Below, piece after piece: positions 1 through 8,933 of a stretch of 64,000 nt of DNA (position 1 is its first letter; the number at the start of each line of letters is the position of its first letter). Origin of the DNA: Lysinibacillus irui (GTDB lineage: Bacteria > Bacillota > Bacilli > Bacillales_A > Planococcaceae); assembly GCF_028877475.1 (NCBI RefSeq), contig NZ_CP113527.1, positions 2,783,501 to 2,847,500 of the forward strand. The letters run 5' to 3'. The notes under the pieces are model-generated. The model was given only the letters and a program-made list of their open reading frames with translations. It did no database searches and was not told the DNA's origin. The translations under genes were made by a program, and so were the position numbers.

Positions 1-941
1 ATATATTTAGGTCGATCCTTTTCATTCACGTCCTGTAATTTATCTACTTTTTCTTCTAATTTATTGAGTAGTGCCACATCAGCGAGGGCTCTCTTTAGAA
101 CATCATAATTGGACACATTTGCTTTTGCTGGTGCCGATAAAGCTTGATACTTACTTTCTAATTCCTTTATTTTGGCTTCGAATGATTCAAAATCTGATAC
201 ATTGTATTTATTATCATGGATTAGTAATGCTTTAATTTCATTTGTTAACGTATCAGTAGGTACGGTCGATACAGTAATGGTATTTGAAAGTTTAGATTCC
301 ACAAAAGAAAGACCTACTTTTGCTTTAACAGTGACGCTAATATCCTTGATGCCTTTTTCAATGGCGTCCTTTGGAATTGTATATGTACTCCCAGCGGCAC
401 CTTCAATAATTGTGAAGGAATTATCGCCAAGCTTATAAAACCATTGATAACTATATGTAATTTGGTCACTTTGTAGTTTGGCACCACCCTTATCTGTAAC
501 AGAAACGCCAGCTACTTTCACTGTTTCACCAGGTGCTACAAAACTGGAAGAGGAATGACCCTCCAAAGTTGGAATAGTGATGTCCAAGTCTAATGCTTTT
601 ATATCACGTGGCTCACTTTGAAACTTTTTACCGTCAATTGTAGTTGCTTCTACAAAGATTGATTTTCCCGCTGCTTCAACTGGCACTTTAAATGATCGTG
701 AAGTTGCGCCAGAAATCGGCTTATTTGTTACTGAATTTGAACTATCTTCACTCGTAATGTCCTCTAGGTAATACCATTGATAGAGATTGACCACTGCATT
801 ATTAGGTAATTGCTCAACTGTTAATGTTCCATTGACAATATTTTCACCACTAATCGAAACCGTTTCTGCTGCATTTGCTACAGCTGGTACAATTAGTGCT
901 ACTGGAACGGCTGCTGCTGTTAAAAATAATTTCTTATTCAA
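1..941 (-). CDS. Secreted Ig-like surface protein, 5' part only
   Basis: The minus strand is open from a TTG start at 941 to the left edge of the window. A GGAGG site lies at 951-955, nine bases before the TTG. The product begins with a typical signal peptide (LNKKLFLTAAAVPVALIVPA, then an Ala-rich cleavage region ending NAA). It continues with at least two related modules that share a Y(S)YQWYY/YQWFY core and end in a threonine/proline stretch, which suggests bacterial Ig-like domains. A helical stretch rich in Lys and Glu follows near the window edge. No cell-wall anchor is visible because the 3' end is outside. It is probably an exported wall or S-layer-associated protein. The exact family is not recognised. 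Confidence 0.72.
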   Translation of the reverse strand, partial: MNKKLFLTAAAVPVALIVPAVANAAETVSISGENIVNGTLTVEQLPNNAVVNLYQWYYLEDITSEDSSNSVTNKPISGATSRSFKVPVEAAGKSIFVEATTIDGKKFQSEPRDIKALDLDITIPTLEGHSSSSFVAPGETVKVAGVSVTDKGGAKLQSDQITYSYQWFYKLGDNSFTIIEGAAGSTYTIPKDAIEKGIKDISVTVKAKVGLSFVESKLSNTITVSTVPTDTLTNEIKALLIHDNKYNVSDFESFEAKIKELESKYQALSAPAKANVSNYDVLKRALADVALLNKLEEKVDKLQDVNEKDRPKY

Positions 942-1130
942 ATCTATTGACCTCCTTAATCCTTCTAATGAATTATATCGGTCTTGCTGCTATAATTTCC
1001 TTTGTTCTGGAGAAATAATTGTAAAAAGTGTATTTTCTCTCTATTCTTCTCTTATAAAACAATATTTTTTTGATGATAATATTTTATTTTTGATCAACCC
1101 TTTCAAAAAGTAAAAGATATCAAAAAACAA

Positions 1131-1179
1131 AAGCCTTCTAATCCGCATTCGTAGCCTCTACGAAGAGATTAAAAGGTTT
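1131..1179 (-). terminator. Nested hairpin after comP
   Basis: An inner perfect stem (TTCGTAG / CTACGAA, 1148-1164) sits inside an outer stem (AAGCCTTCTAATC / GATTAAAAGGTTT, 1131-1143 and 1167-1179). It lies about 40 bases after the comP stop codon and before the surface-protein gene. It is followed on the minus strand by TTTTGTTTTTTG. It is most simply the comP terminator; the two-storey stem is larger than usual. Confidence 0.6.
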
Positions 1180-1216
1180 AAATAAGTATATGCCTATGTG
1201 CTTACACCTCATTTGG

Positions 1217-3571
1217 TTATCCTCGTATCATATAAGTTGGCCGGTTCAGCGTACTATACGTATAAGGATGCGTTTGATTGGTTTCACTAACTTGTATACG
1301 AATGGTTAGTCCTTCACCTACTTTGCTATCTAAGGCGAATTTCCCATTAAAAGCCTGAACCCTCTCTTGCATACCTTGAATGCCCATAGAATCCGCAAGT
1401 AGAATGTCATCTATATTACAGCCTACCCCATCATCGGTATACAAAATTTCAAAACCTTCTTCAGTGCCTAATAAATAGATTTCAACGGTATTCGCATTGG
1501 AATGTTTTAGAGCATTGTTTAACAATTCTTGGAACAAGCGATAAATCATTAAGTTTAACCGTTCATCCTCTAAATAAAGTCGATCAATCGTATAAACCAA
1601 CACAAAATTTGCTCGTTTATGAATTTTTTGAATCAGTTTTTCAAGGGCGGCATTTAATCCTAACGTATCGAGAAGTGGTGGCTTTAAATTTTCACAGTAG
1701 CCCCTTAAATCATTCAAGGAAGTTACCATATGTTCATGCAGCTTTATGAGTCTCGCTGGGATCTCCTCTTTTTCCTTTGTATGCATAAGGACATCCATTT
1801 CTCTCGCAATATGAAGCTGTTCCTGTAAAATCGTATCATGAAGTTCCTGAGCAAGTTGATATTTTTCTTCCTCGAAGCGTAGCCAAAGTAATTTATTGAG
1901 CCACGGTAGTTGTCGATTATCAGCCTCTTTCATATGCTTTAACTGATTTAAAAGCTCCTCAACCATTTTCGTATTTTCAATAAAATTGTTTAAATAGAGC
2001 AATAACAATTCAAGCCATAACAACTCCTCATCCTTTAGATAAATCGATTTATTATGGTCAACAACAAGGATTCGTTTATAATTCGCATCTTGATGAATAA
2101 AGGCGATATAGAAATGATCTGTTTTTTTAATATCCCCTAGCCCTAAACGCTCGACAAGGACCTCATCAATTTGATGTTGCGTGTATTCCTTCGATTTATT
2201 CGTTAACGTCACCTGATGTGTTTGAAAATCATAGGTCAGAACATAAACACTTTCCATTTCAAGCTGGAGCACAACCTCCTGCACAAATTTCTCCAATAGA
2301 TCTTCGATTTTGACCACTCGACCTATACTATCAACGGTAGTATACAAGCGATGAATGTAGTCCCCTTTCGTAGAGAAAAGGATTTTCCGCTTACGATAAT
2401 CAATCCGCTCCTTCATGTAAAACAGGGCCATTAACGAGAGAAAAGCGAAAAAGAAAATCTCCGTCATGCGTGTAATCGAAAGATCCGTAAGCCAATACAG
2501 CCCCAATAACAGCCATAGTGTAAAAGCAAAAGAAAAATTAAAATAATAACGTAATCGAGAAATGAAATACTCCATATCAAAAATACGCTCAGTAAGTTGT
2601 GTAAATATAAAGCTGAATGGAATAAGCATTAGAAATAATGAACAAATATCAGCAGAGAGTAATTGTGTATTGAATAAGATTTGGGGTAATGCATAGAAAA
2701 GTAGAAAGGGCAAAAATGGAATAATGATACTCATTAACAATATCTTTAGTTGAGATAATTTATACTTAAAATAACCTACAATCAATATTCCAAGATTTAA
2801 TATTAATAATAGAAAAAATACCCATAGCACAATTTCAGATAGAATAGGGTTGATTGATGGATAAAAAATACTGAAAACACTAAACGCAATCGCTAAAACA
2901 GGAAATAAAAAAAATACTTTTAGTTTTTTTATAAAGAGCCATTTTATCTTTAAAAACGCAAAATAATTTTCTAAAAAAAGTAACAGAATTACTAAACATA
3001 ATAGCATACTACTACGGTTAATAATCATACCTATACTATCTAAACGCCCTGAAGCACCAATACTCACATATGCTAAAGAAACACTTAGAATAAATAATAT
3101 TAGTAAATTGGTAAGGTGTTGATTTATTTTTTTAAAATATAAATATACCGTAATAAATAATGTCAAAGCATAGTAACATGCCGGTATTATCAATAAATAG
3201 TAAAATTGCTGAGGTATATCAAGATTTTTTATTTGTATAGAGATTATTTTTCCATCAGGCTTTTGGATCGTTAATTCTTTTGCTGCCCTAATGGCTGAAT
3301 CAAAGGATATATAAGATAAATTATTTATTTTCACATCATCAACATTTAAAACAATATCCCCAGGTGTAATTTGATGCTTTGTTGCCCAATTTTTATAATA
3401 GGAATCCGTTATTGTCCAATTATTATTTATTTTTTCTAACTCAATATTTAAAAAGGGTTTGCTATAAGTAACATTAAGTAGGTACATCCCTAAAATTAAA
3501 TAGATACCTATAGCAAGCCCAAACCATTTATTTTTTTTATGTTTTAATACCAAACACGATTTTCTAAACAT
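1217..3571 (-). CDS. comP: ComP-like quorum-sensing histidine kinase
   Basis: This is a membrane sensor kinase of the ComP/NarX type, 784 residues. One N-terminal transmembrane segment (about 15-35) is followed by an extracellular PDZ-like part (TPGDIVLNVDDVKI, about 70-85). A block of hydrophobic segments to about residue 400 comes next, then a cytoplasmic linker. A HisKA_3 dimerisation helix has LAQELHDTILQ, with the phospho-accepting His near 578, and a HATPase domain (FQELLNNALKHSNANTVEIY, later TDDGVG and GMQERV) follows. B. subtilis ComP has the same layout and length. The start overlaps the end of the upstream comX-like gene by 28 bases, which supports the assignment. No ComA-type response regulator follows it, which is unusual for this locus. 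Confidence 0.88.
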   Translation of the reverse strand: MFRKSCLVLKHKKNKWFGLAIGIYLILGMYLLNVTYSKPFLNIELEKINNNWTITDSYYKNWATKHQITPGDIVLNVDDVKINNLSYISFDSAIRAAKELTIQKPDGKIISIQIKNLDIPQQFYYLLIIPACYYALTLFITVYLYFKKINQHLTNLLILFILSVSLAYVSIGASGRLDSIGMIINRSSMLLCLVILLLFLENYFAFLKIKWLFIKKLKVFFLFPVLAIAFSVFSIFYPSINPILSEIVLWVFFLLLILNLGILIVGYFKYKLSQLKILLMSIIIPFLPFLLFYALPQILFNTQLLSADICSLFLMLIPFSFIFTQLTERIFDMEYFISRLRYYFNFSFAFTLWLLLGLYWLTDLSITRMTEIFFFAFLSLMALFYMKERIDYRKRKILFSTKGDYIHRLYTTVDSIGRVVKIEDLLEKFVQEVVLQLEMESVYVLTYDFQTHQVTLTNKSKEYTQHQIDEVLVERLGLGDIKKTDHFYIAFIHQDANYKRILVVDHNKSIYLKDEELLWLELLLLYLNNFIENTKMVEELLNQLKHMKEADNRQLPWLNKLLWLRFEEEKYQLAQELHDTILQEQLHIAREMDVLMHTKEKEEIPARLIKLHEHMVTSLNDLRGYCENLKPPLLDTLGLNAALEKLIQKIHKRANFVLVYTIDRLYLEDERLNLMIYRLFQELLNNALKHSNANTVEIYLLGTEEGFEILYTDDGVGCNIDDILLADSMGIQGMQERVQAFNGKFALDSKVGEGLTIRIQVSETNQTHPYTYSTLNRPTYMIRG

Positions 3572-3702
3572 ACATCTTCATCAAACGAATCCAAAATTGC
3601 TTTTTGTTCAAGATCTGTTACACCAATTAAAGAAGCTTTTTTTTCTTTTAACAATGTTACCAACGACGGATTTTGCTCTAAATATTGAATCATGTTAATC
3701 AT
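3544..3702 (-). CDS. comX: ComX-like pheromone precursor
   Basis: This is a 52-codon gene with start ATG at 3702 and GAGGCG seven bases upstream. The product reads MINMIQYLEQNPSLV at the N-terminus, then LLKEKKASLIGVTDLEQKAI, and ends CLENRVWY. B. subtilis ComX has the same length (55 residues), the same order (short helix, LKNKEACLIGF-like centre) and a modified Trp near the C-terminus. Here the Trp is residue 51 of 52. ComX is exported after prenylation of this Trp by ComQ and is sensed by ComP. The gene overlaps comP by 28 bases, as expected for a coupled ligand/receptor pair. No comQ lies upstream in the window. Confidence 0.8.
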   Translation of the reverse strand: MINMIQYLEQNPSLVTLLKEKKASLIGVTDLEQKAILDSFDEDVCLENRVWY

Positions 3703-3803
3703 AAAATATCGCCTCATTTCATTAGTTTTAATTTATAATTACATAATTTGCTAAAAACTCTTTAAACAAAGGAATTATTAACAAAATTTGTAACTATAAT
3801 TTT

Positions 3804-3831
3804 ATTATACTACCACTCTCCAATAATTCAA
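3804..3831 (-). promoter_or_regulatory. Sigma-A promoter for comX-comP
   Basis: On the minus strand TTGAAT (3831-3826) and TATAAT (3809-3804) are separated by 16 bases, about 100 bases before the comX start. No other good box pair is seen in this gap. It would drive comX and comP. Confidence 0.6.
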
Positions 3832-3916
3832 CATAATTTTCTAAAAAATACAAATAATTAATAGAATATGTAATAATTTAGCTTTATTTCTCCAAGAAAA
3901 GACATAGAACCCACCT

Positions 3917-3949
3917 AAAAAAGCCCATTCCAAAGATAGGAATAAGCTT
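3917..3949 (-). terminator. Terminator of the SUKH/ARH/macrodomain operon
   Basis: Read on the minus strand, AAGCTTATTCC pairs with GGAATGGGCTT across a 7-base loop and is followed by a T run. It lies just after the stop of the 123-residue SUKH gene and before the comX promoter. Confidence 0.65.
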
Positions 3950-3975
3950 CTACTATTTATACTGATTAATTTGTT

Positions 3976-4347
3976 TTACTGACAGCCATTTTGTAGCCAC
4001 TTACTTAAGTCCATAGTGACCAACGTGGCATGTTGTGGATTCATATCCCCGCCATCTACTGCAAAAACGCTAGAATTATTCCCCTGAATGGCCATTAAAA
4101 ATACCATTCCACCACCATCGTCACCAATAGCTATATAGCCTTTCGCATATTCCTCCACTTCCCAAGTCTCATTTCTTTCTATCAATTCCTCTGTACCGTA
4201 AATTAACACCCCATTAGCCAGTGATACACCATTCACCTCTTGTAGGACTCGCCTATAAACGGTTGGGAGTTGACATGATATACTATGTTCCACTTGTAGA
4301 ATGTCGTTCTCTGTAGCTGGTAAATTTGCATTATGTATAGGAAGCAT
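3976..4347 (-). CDS. SMI1/KNR4 (SUKH-1) immunity-type protein
   Basis: The 123-residue product has the SUKH-1 pattern: a start with LPATENDILQVE, then LPTVYRRVLQEVNGV, a middle YIAIGDDGGG and a C-terminal F/WL segment (DLSKWLQNG). SUKH proteins neutralise many unrelated contact-dependent or polymorphic toxins by direct binding. It is the last gene of a three-gene minus-strand operon with the ADP-ribosylglycohydrolase (29-base gap) and the macrodomain protein. AAAGGATG precedes the ATG. No toxin gene is directly upstream, so it is an orphan immunity gene at the end of the Rhs tip array. Confidence 0.82.
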   Translation of the reverse strand: MLPIHNANLPATENDILQVEHSISCQLPTVYRRVLQEVNGVSLANGVLIYGTEELIERNETWEVEEYAKGYIAIGDDGGGMVFLMAIQGNNSSVFAVDGGDMNPQHATLVTMDLSKWLQNGCQ

Positions 4348-4376
4348 TTTGACACATCCTTTCGTTTACATTCTCT

Positions 4377-5324
4377 TTACACCTGTGCTGCACAATACTC
4401 GTAAAACGCCAAAATTAAGTCATCAACCTTTTGTTTACTGACAATTTTACCCAACCATTCTTCCGGAATTTTATCCAACTGTTTATACATACCCGCTATC
4501 GAACCTGTAATGGCTCCAACGGTATCCGTATCTTCTCCTAAATTAACTGCCATCAGAATCGCTTCTTTAAATGTTGTAGAATTACCTACACACCAAATAG
4601 CCGCTTCTAGCGAATGAACAATATAGCCGCTTGATTTAATCTCGTCTTCAGGCGTATTTAAAAAGTTTTCATGAAAAATCCTTGTGTAAGCATCTAACTC
4701 TGCTTTCATTTCATTTTGTAAATTATTTTGCAGTAAGTCAAATACCTCTTTTAAGGCCACTTCTAGTGAATTATTTTGGTATAAGCTTAATAATAGCTCA
4801 ATGTAAATGATGGACCCTACTATGGATCGCGGATGACCATGAGTAATCTCTGTATATTGATGAACTAATTCTTTTCTTTTAGCAAAATCTAACTCATGCA
4901 TGACCACGAATACTAAAGGAGCTATCCTCATTAGTGTACCATTGCCATTATCAAACTCGCCCGTTTTACCACATTGTGCTGGCGGAACACCTTTTTTATA
5001 GTTGGAAACGGCTTCCGCTGTAGTAATTCCAATATCAAACATTTCGCCAAATGGTGTAAGATAGCCATGCTCCATGTATTGCACAAATTTGTTCATCAAT
5101 GTTTTGGTATCGCCTTTTTCAATAATGTTTTCTACCAAGCAGAGTGTTAGAGAAGTATCATCAGACCAAGTACCAGGTGGTTGATTGTAAGTACCATACC
5201 CCATCACATCTTGCACACGGAACGTTCCTCTTTGTTTAAATTCGACTGGTACGCCCATTAGATCACCGATAATCCCACCGTATAAAGTGTCAAACACACG
5301 CTCCCTCAATTGTGTATCTACCAT
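4377..5324 (-). CDS. ADP-ribosylglycohydrolase (DraG/ARH family)
   Basis: About 315 residues. It has the metal-binding pattern of the DraG/ARH3 fold: GGIIGDLMGVPVEF near the start, GTWSDDTSLTLCL (paired Asp for Mg2+), GNGTLMRIAP, HGHPRSI and GEDTDTVGAITGSIAG near the C-terminus. Such enzymes remove ADP-ribose from protein side chains or nucleic acids. I chose the ATG at 5324 because GGGGTGG lies directly before it; a GTG nine bases earlier is also possible. Its partner upstream encodes a macrodomain, and a SUKH gene follows, so an immunity role is plausible. Tri1, the immunity protein against the ADP-ribosylating T6SS toxin Tre1, is a DraG-family enzyme. Confidence 0.88.
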   Translation of the reverse strand: MVDTQLRERVFDTLYGGIIGDLMGVPVEFKQRGTFRVQDVMGYGTYNQPPGTWSDDTSLTLCLVENIIEKGDTKTLMNKFVQYMEHGYLTPFGEMFDIGITTAEAVSNYKKGVPPAQCGKTGEFDNGNGTLMRIAPLVFVVMHELDFAKRKELVHQYTEITHGHPRSIVGSIIYIELLLSLYQNNSLEVALKEVFDLLQNNLQNEMKAELDAYTRIFHENFLNTPEDEIKSSGYIVHSLEAAIWCVGNSTTFKEAILMAVNLGEDTDTVGAITGSIAGMYKQLDKIPEEWLGKIVSKQKVDDLILAFYEYCAAQV

Positions 5325-5352
5325 AGATGCCACCCCTAACTTTTATTTATTA

Positions 5353-6156
5353 TCACAATTCAAAAACAGTACATTTAATTTTATAATAAATCAATTCCTC
5401 ATTTATTATTTTTTCAATCTCTTCCCAATCTCCTCCAGCTAAACCTGAACCAATTTTAGGCATCTGTATCGATAATCTATTTTTTAATGCAAATCTCGCA
5501 ACTTTTCTTAAACATAAACGAAGTGCATCATAATCAATATAGGTTGTATGATCTTTATCATTTTTCCTCACACCGTGTTGTGCAAGCATATTGGCAACAA
5601 AAGTAGCTCTCTCCTGGTCTACACATACAAACTGAACTTCTCCTAACCCAAAAGTTTCTTTATCCTTAGACCATTTTACATATTCATTTTTGGCAAAAGG
5701 GAATTGCTTTGATAAAGATAAAACAAAACCTTTTCCCCATTTTCCTAAAATATTGACAACATGAATGATGAGTGTATGTTCTTCTAAAGGAAGCGAAGCA
5801 TCGCCCTTTAAGTAGTTAATTTGAGATTTGTTAGCTACAATTCCTTCCTGCCACTTATTCTCAAATTCTAATTGAGTAATAGGTACACTATCGCTTAAAT
5901 CTAAACTATCGATATGTCCGTCATACAATAAAAATCCAACATCTTCGTTCCAATCGTGCAATGATGAAGAACTATATATATCATTATTTATTATGTTGAT
6001 CTGCCTAGTTGCAACGCAATCATCAAATTCTGTATATAATTGACCATAACCTTTTAAAAATTCAATATTATCACATTTATAGTATAATAGACTATTATTA
6101 GTCCTTGCATGACTCACTACCACTGCTAACCTCCATTTCGGAATATCCAAATACAT
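5353..6156 (-). CDS. Macrodomain protein with extra N-terminal domain
   Basis: The 267-residue protein has a macrodomain in its C-terminal 150 residues: HTLIIHVVNILGKWGKGFVL (ADP-ribose loop 1) and IQMPKIGSGLAGGDWEEIE (loop 2). Macrodomains bind or hydrolyse ADP-ribose. In loop 1 the usual Asn-Asp is replaced, so catalytic activity is uncertain. The first 110 residues (KWRLAVVVSHART onwards) are not a domain I recognise. The gene is first in the operon with the ADP-ribosylglycohydrolase (28-base gap). Two ADP-ribose handling proteins side by side suggest protection against, or control of, an ADP-ribosyltransferase. The ribosome binding site is weak (GATGG). Confidence 0.8.
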   Translation of the reverse strand: MYLDIPKWRLAVVVSHARTNNSLLYYKCDNIEFLKGYGQLYTEFDDCVATRQINIINNDIYSSSSLHDWNEDVGFLLYDGHIDSLDLSDSVPITQLEFENKWQEGIVANKSQINYLKGDASLPLEEHTLIIHVVNILGKWGKGFVLSLSKQFPFAKNEYVKWSKDKETFGLGEVQFVCVDQERATFVANMLAQHGVRKNDKDHTTYIDYDALRLCLRKVARFALKNRLSIQMPKIGSGLAGGDWEEIEKIINEELIYYKIKCTVFEL

Positions 6157-6197
6157 TTTTCCATCAATATAAAATGGCTAAAAACTCTTTAATTCTT

Positions 6198-6545
6198 TTA
6201 ACAATCAAACAATTCATTAGCCAATTGAGGAATTTCTTGAACCGCATCTTCAATCCTGTTTTGTTCATCTAAAGAATATTTCTCTTTATTAAAATAAAAA
6301 AATTACTAATATCAACGAAACATAATGCAAGTTTTTTAGGAACGACTTCAAAACTCTTATATTCAGCTATTAATATTTTCATTGCTGTAATTAATTCACT
6401 ATATTTAACTTCAATCCTTCACCATTTCTTAATTGTATTAAAATAGAATGCTCTCCTAATATGGTTTCATAAATACTATTTAAAGCATTATTCATAATGT
6501 TCTCCGTTATAATTGGTGTAGAAGGAACAAATTCATTCTTCTCCC
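6198..6545 (-). pseudogene. Decayed small gene, probable immunity remnant
   Basis: The minus strand gives coherent protein only if two or three frames are joined: FVPSTPIITENIMNNALNSI, then ILGEHSILIQLRNGEG, then YSELITAMKILIAEYKSFEV, then LDEQNRIEDAVQEIPQLA ending ELFDC and a stop at 6198. Sense-like codon use with frameshifts indicates a recently broken gene of about 115 codons. The family is not recognised. Its position downstream of an Rhs toxin/immunity pair suggests a lost immunity gene. Confidence 0.5.
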
Positions 6546-6582
6546 CTTTACTCTACAATAAAAATCTATTTATATAAAAAAA

Positions 6583-6621
6583 ATATGTAAAGAAAGAGCT
6601 TAAGACAATTTCTTTACATAT
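6583..6621. terminator. Hairpin with 13-bp perfect stem
   Basis: ATATGTAAAGAAA (6583-6595) pairs perfectly with TTTCTTTACATAT (6609-6621). It lies between the decayed gene and the 208-residue immunity gene. A close relative lies at 8186-8228, also between Rhs cassettes, so it belongs to a small repeat family and may terminate transcription on either strand. Confidence 0.6.
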
Positions 6622-6712
6622 GTGTTTAATAACTTTAAATCAAGCTAACGCTAAGATAATACTGTTAATTTTAATTCTATGAGGTATTAACAAGGTTCAA
6701 AGATTTTATTAA

Positions 6713-7339
6713 TTATACGATCGATTGTAGATAGTTAGGCACTAACTCTAACTCCATAAATTGAATCCCTTTAAGATTGCCTTTTTCACATAATGATTTA
6801 AATTTTTCTGAACCAAACAAGTATCTTCCCAGTTTTAAATCGTTTAATTGAAATAAATCAAGATCAGTGTCTTTTAACACCAACCTTATATACTTATCAA
6901 CGAAACTTCCATCAACTTTTAATTTTGCATTACTTGGAACTTCTCTTGTAAGATACTCAGATTTATCATAATCAACTAATGCATGTCTTTTAATACATTT
7001 AATAAAGCAAAATGAGTCTTTTACTTTTGGTTTACCTTTTGTACTCACAACATGTAAATTAGCTATAACATAATCCTGTAATACATTTATTTGATCCATT
7101 GAAGATAAAAATTTTTCAGAGATTATATGACCGAAGAAATTTTCGTAGTAGTCAAATTGAATTTTGCTTCTCGTTATTAACCATAGTTCTTTAGGAAACT
7201 CCATTTGTTCAATAAATGGTCGGTTCCAATTATAGCTCATTCCTTCTTCATATTTGTCTTCATTAAAACTTTCGTGCAAAACCCCATCTAAATAGATGGG
7301 AGAAGCAGCATTATTATTGACTAACATAAAATATTTCAT
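6713..7339 (-). CDS. Imm11-like immunity protein
   Basis: The 208-residue protein starts MKYFMLVNNN and ends with LKGIQFMELELVPNYL. The end pattern (a helix with K-F/S, then a hydrophobic GhxF strand) is like DUF1629/Imm11-type immunity proteins. It resembles in layout the proteins at 13164-13709 and 15444-15989. It follows the AHH nuclease cassette 7428-8172 by 88 bases, so it should neutralise that toxin. GGGG precedes the ATG. The family assignment is by pattern only. Confidence 0.6.
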   Translation of the reverse strand: MKYFMLVNNNAASPIYLDGVLHESFNEDKYEEGMSYNWNRPFIEQMEFPKELWLITRSKIQFDYYENFFGHIISEKFLSSMDQINVLQDYVIANLHVVSTKGKPKVKDSFCFIKCIKRHALVDYDKSEYLTREVPSNAKLKVDGSFVDKYIRLVLKDTDLDLFQLNDLKLGRYLFGSEKFKSLCEKGNLKGIQFMELELVPNYLQSIV

Positions 7340-7427
7340 AAAATTACCCCAATCGTTTACAAGTTGGATATTTTCTTAATGGTACGTAATCTTTACTAAA
7401 ATGCCCTGTTTGAAGTTGATTTTTAAG

Positions 7428-7991
7428 TTACATTTGTAATTTACGAATTTGTTTTCTAGCCTGTTTTTCATCTATTAAATTATTATCAAATTCTGCATAT
7501 ATATTGCCTACTCTGTTCATCACATTACTATTATAAGCACTATGAGAAGTATTATGGATAAAATCAAATATACTACCTTTTAAAGTATCAGGATTACTAG
7601 GAATCATCATACCATTGAAAGCTTCATCTCTTAAACCACCCATACCAATATCATTGAAGAAAGTTTGATATTGTTTCCACACATTTGTCGGAATTACATG
7701 ATGCGCCTGATGTCCAGCTGTCTTACTTCCGCCCTTTTTTAAGTTAGCTGCTAGGATTTGACTCGGTGCTCTCGATAAACCAAATATATCAATCCATGTA
7801 TTCGGATCACTGACATACCCATAAAGCGTAGGATTTCCACCCGCAAGTCCAATCGGGTCAATTTGAGTATAATTCCCTTGCACTGGGTCATAGTATCGGA
7901 ATCTGTTATAATACAATCCAATTTCTACATCATCATACTGACCTTGATATCTAAATGGAATAAAGTCTTTCTCACCTGTAACTTCTTTCAC
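7428..7991 (-). CDS. Orphan Rhs core end with AHH nuclease tip
   Basis: This is a displaced 3' end of an Rhs toxin gene. The Rhs core end is recognisable (FIPFRYQGQY, YYNRFRYYDPVQGNYTQID, then the DIFGL site after which Rhs tips are normally cut free). The toxin tip follows, with GHQAHHVIPTNVW, the A-H-H signature of HNH/AHH DNases, and a second His region FIHNTSHSAY. Core sequence continues in frame upstream to about 8172 (DNLVTWVFNDSFVPSA), but a stop precedes it and no start with an SD is present, so it is probably a silent cassette. The paired immunity gene is 6713-7339. Confidence 0.78.
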   Translation of the reverse strand: MKEVTGEKDFIPFRYQGQYDDVEIGLYYNRFRYYDPVQGNYTQIDPIGLAGGNPTLYGYVSDPNTWIDIFGLSRAPSQILAANLKKGGSKTAGHQAHHVIPTNVWKQYQTFFNDIGMGGLRDEAFNGMMIPSNPDTLKGSIFDFIHNTSHSAYNSNVMNRVGNIYAEFDNNLIDEKQARKQIRKLQM

Positions 7992-8185
7992 TCGTCCATA
8001 AACATCAAGTTCAGCTGTCCAAACCCTATTCCCTTTTTCATCATAGGCTTCAACAGGCGTTCCGAGATAATCAGTAATAATACTGTAATGACCTTCACTC
8101 GTAATCTTTGCAGAAGGGACGAAGCTATCATTGAATACCCATGTAACTAGATTATCTGCTATAGCAGTACAACTTCAATAAAAAA

Positions 8186-8228
8186 ACATATGTAAAGAAA
8201 ATGCTTACGACAACTTCTTCACATATGT
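8186..8228. terminator. Hairpin, second copy of the ACATATGT family
   Basis: ACATATGTAAAGAA (8186-8199) pairs with TTCTTCACATATGT (8215-8228), one mismatch. It lies right at the upstream break of the orphan Rhs core at 8172 and is a relative of 6583-6621. Confidence 0.55.
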
Positions 8229-8279
8229 TGCGACAACTTAATTAAGGCAGTAATAAGTGGTACTTCCCTCTTTGACAAA

Positions 8280-8700
8280 CATTACTCCTTTTATCTTTTC
8301 TTCTTTACATGCTTTCTTTCATTCTTACAATATGATGCCCTTCTAAAGAATGGGGAACATATTTTATAGCAGTAGTTTGATTGGTCCGGCTGGTAAGGTT
8401 TTTAATAATGTCTATACTCGATTTCTCGATATCTAAACAAGGTACTAGATTTAATATATTTATGACAAAAAACAATTCATTCATTTCACCAGTGTTTGTA
8501 GACGTTATTACTGAAGAAATCCACTGAAATCATCCTAATTGCTCAATCATCTATTATTTAATGTTACTACTTTACCTGTTGCAGGATCGATTGTATATGA
8601 AATAAAAACTCATTAGGATTGATTCTACCGAGACTAATATCTTTGGCAACCTCAAGTATTGGCCTACCAACAATTGGTCATTAACTTGGCTTATTTAACA
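8280..8700 (-). pseudogene. Remnants of a toxin tip and its immunity gene
   Basis: Joined frames on the minus strand read LVGRPILEVAKDI, LGRINPNEF and DPATGKVVTLNNR, a pattern seen in ParB-like or related Rhs tips. They then read TNTGEMNELFFVINILNLV and IEKSSIDIIKNL followed by YVPHSLEGHHIVRMKESM, which looks like a small immunity gene. Several stops and frameshifts interrupt both. No core sequence is attached. From 8700 to 8930 I see only AT-rich sequence without coding signal. Confidence 0.45.
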
Positions 8701-8933
8701 AAAAAATTTTTTACGCTTTTTGTAGGTTTCCTTAACTACAAGATAAACGGAGTTGCATTTTCGACTTTTTGTAATTTAACCTCTTATATCCTTAAAGTTA
8801 AATTAGTTATCTTAGTGTAAAAACAATCAAAGCCATTGAAATTTTATCGTAGTAAAATTTCAACGGCTAATTAGCTTTCAGAAGATAGTTTCTTCATAAC
8901 TTCCTATAATTACCTAGCTATGAAGTTAAATTA

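Noticed and set aside
172..1113. Plus-strand ORFs of 88 and 108 codons
   Set aside because: They are antisense to the signal-peptide-bearing minus-strand surface gene 1-941 or lie over its leader; no SD and no family features.
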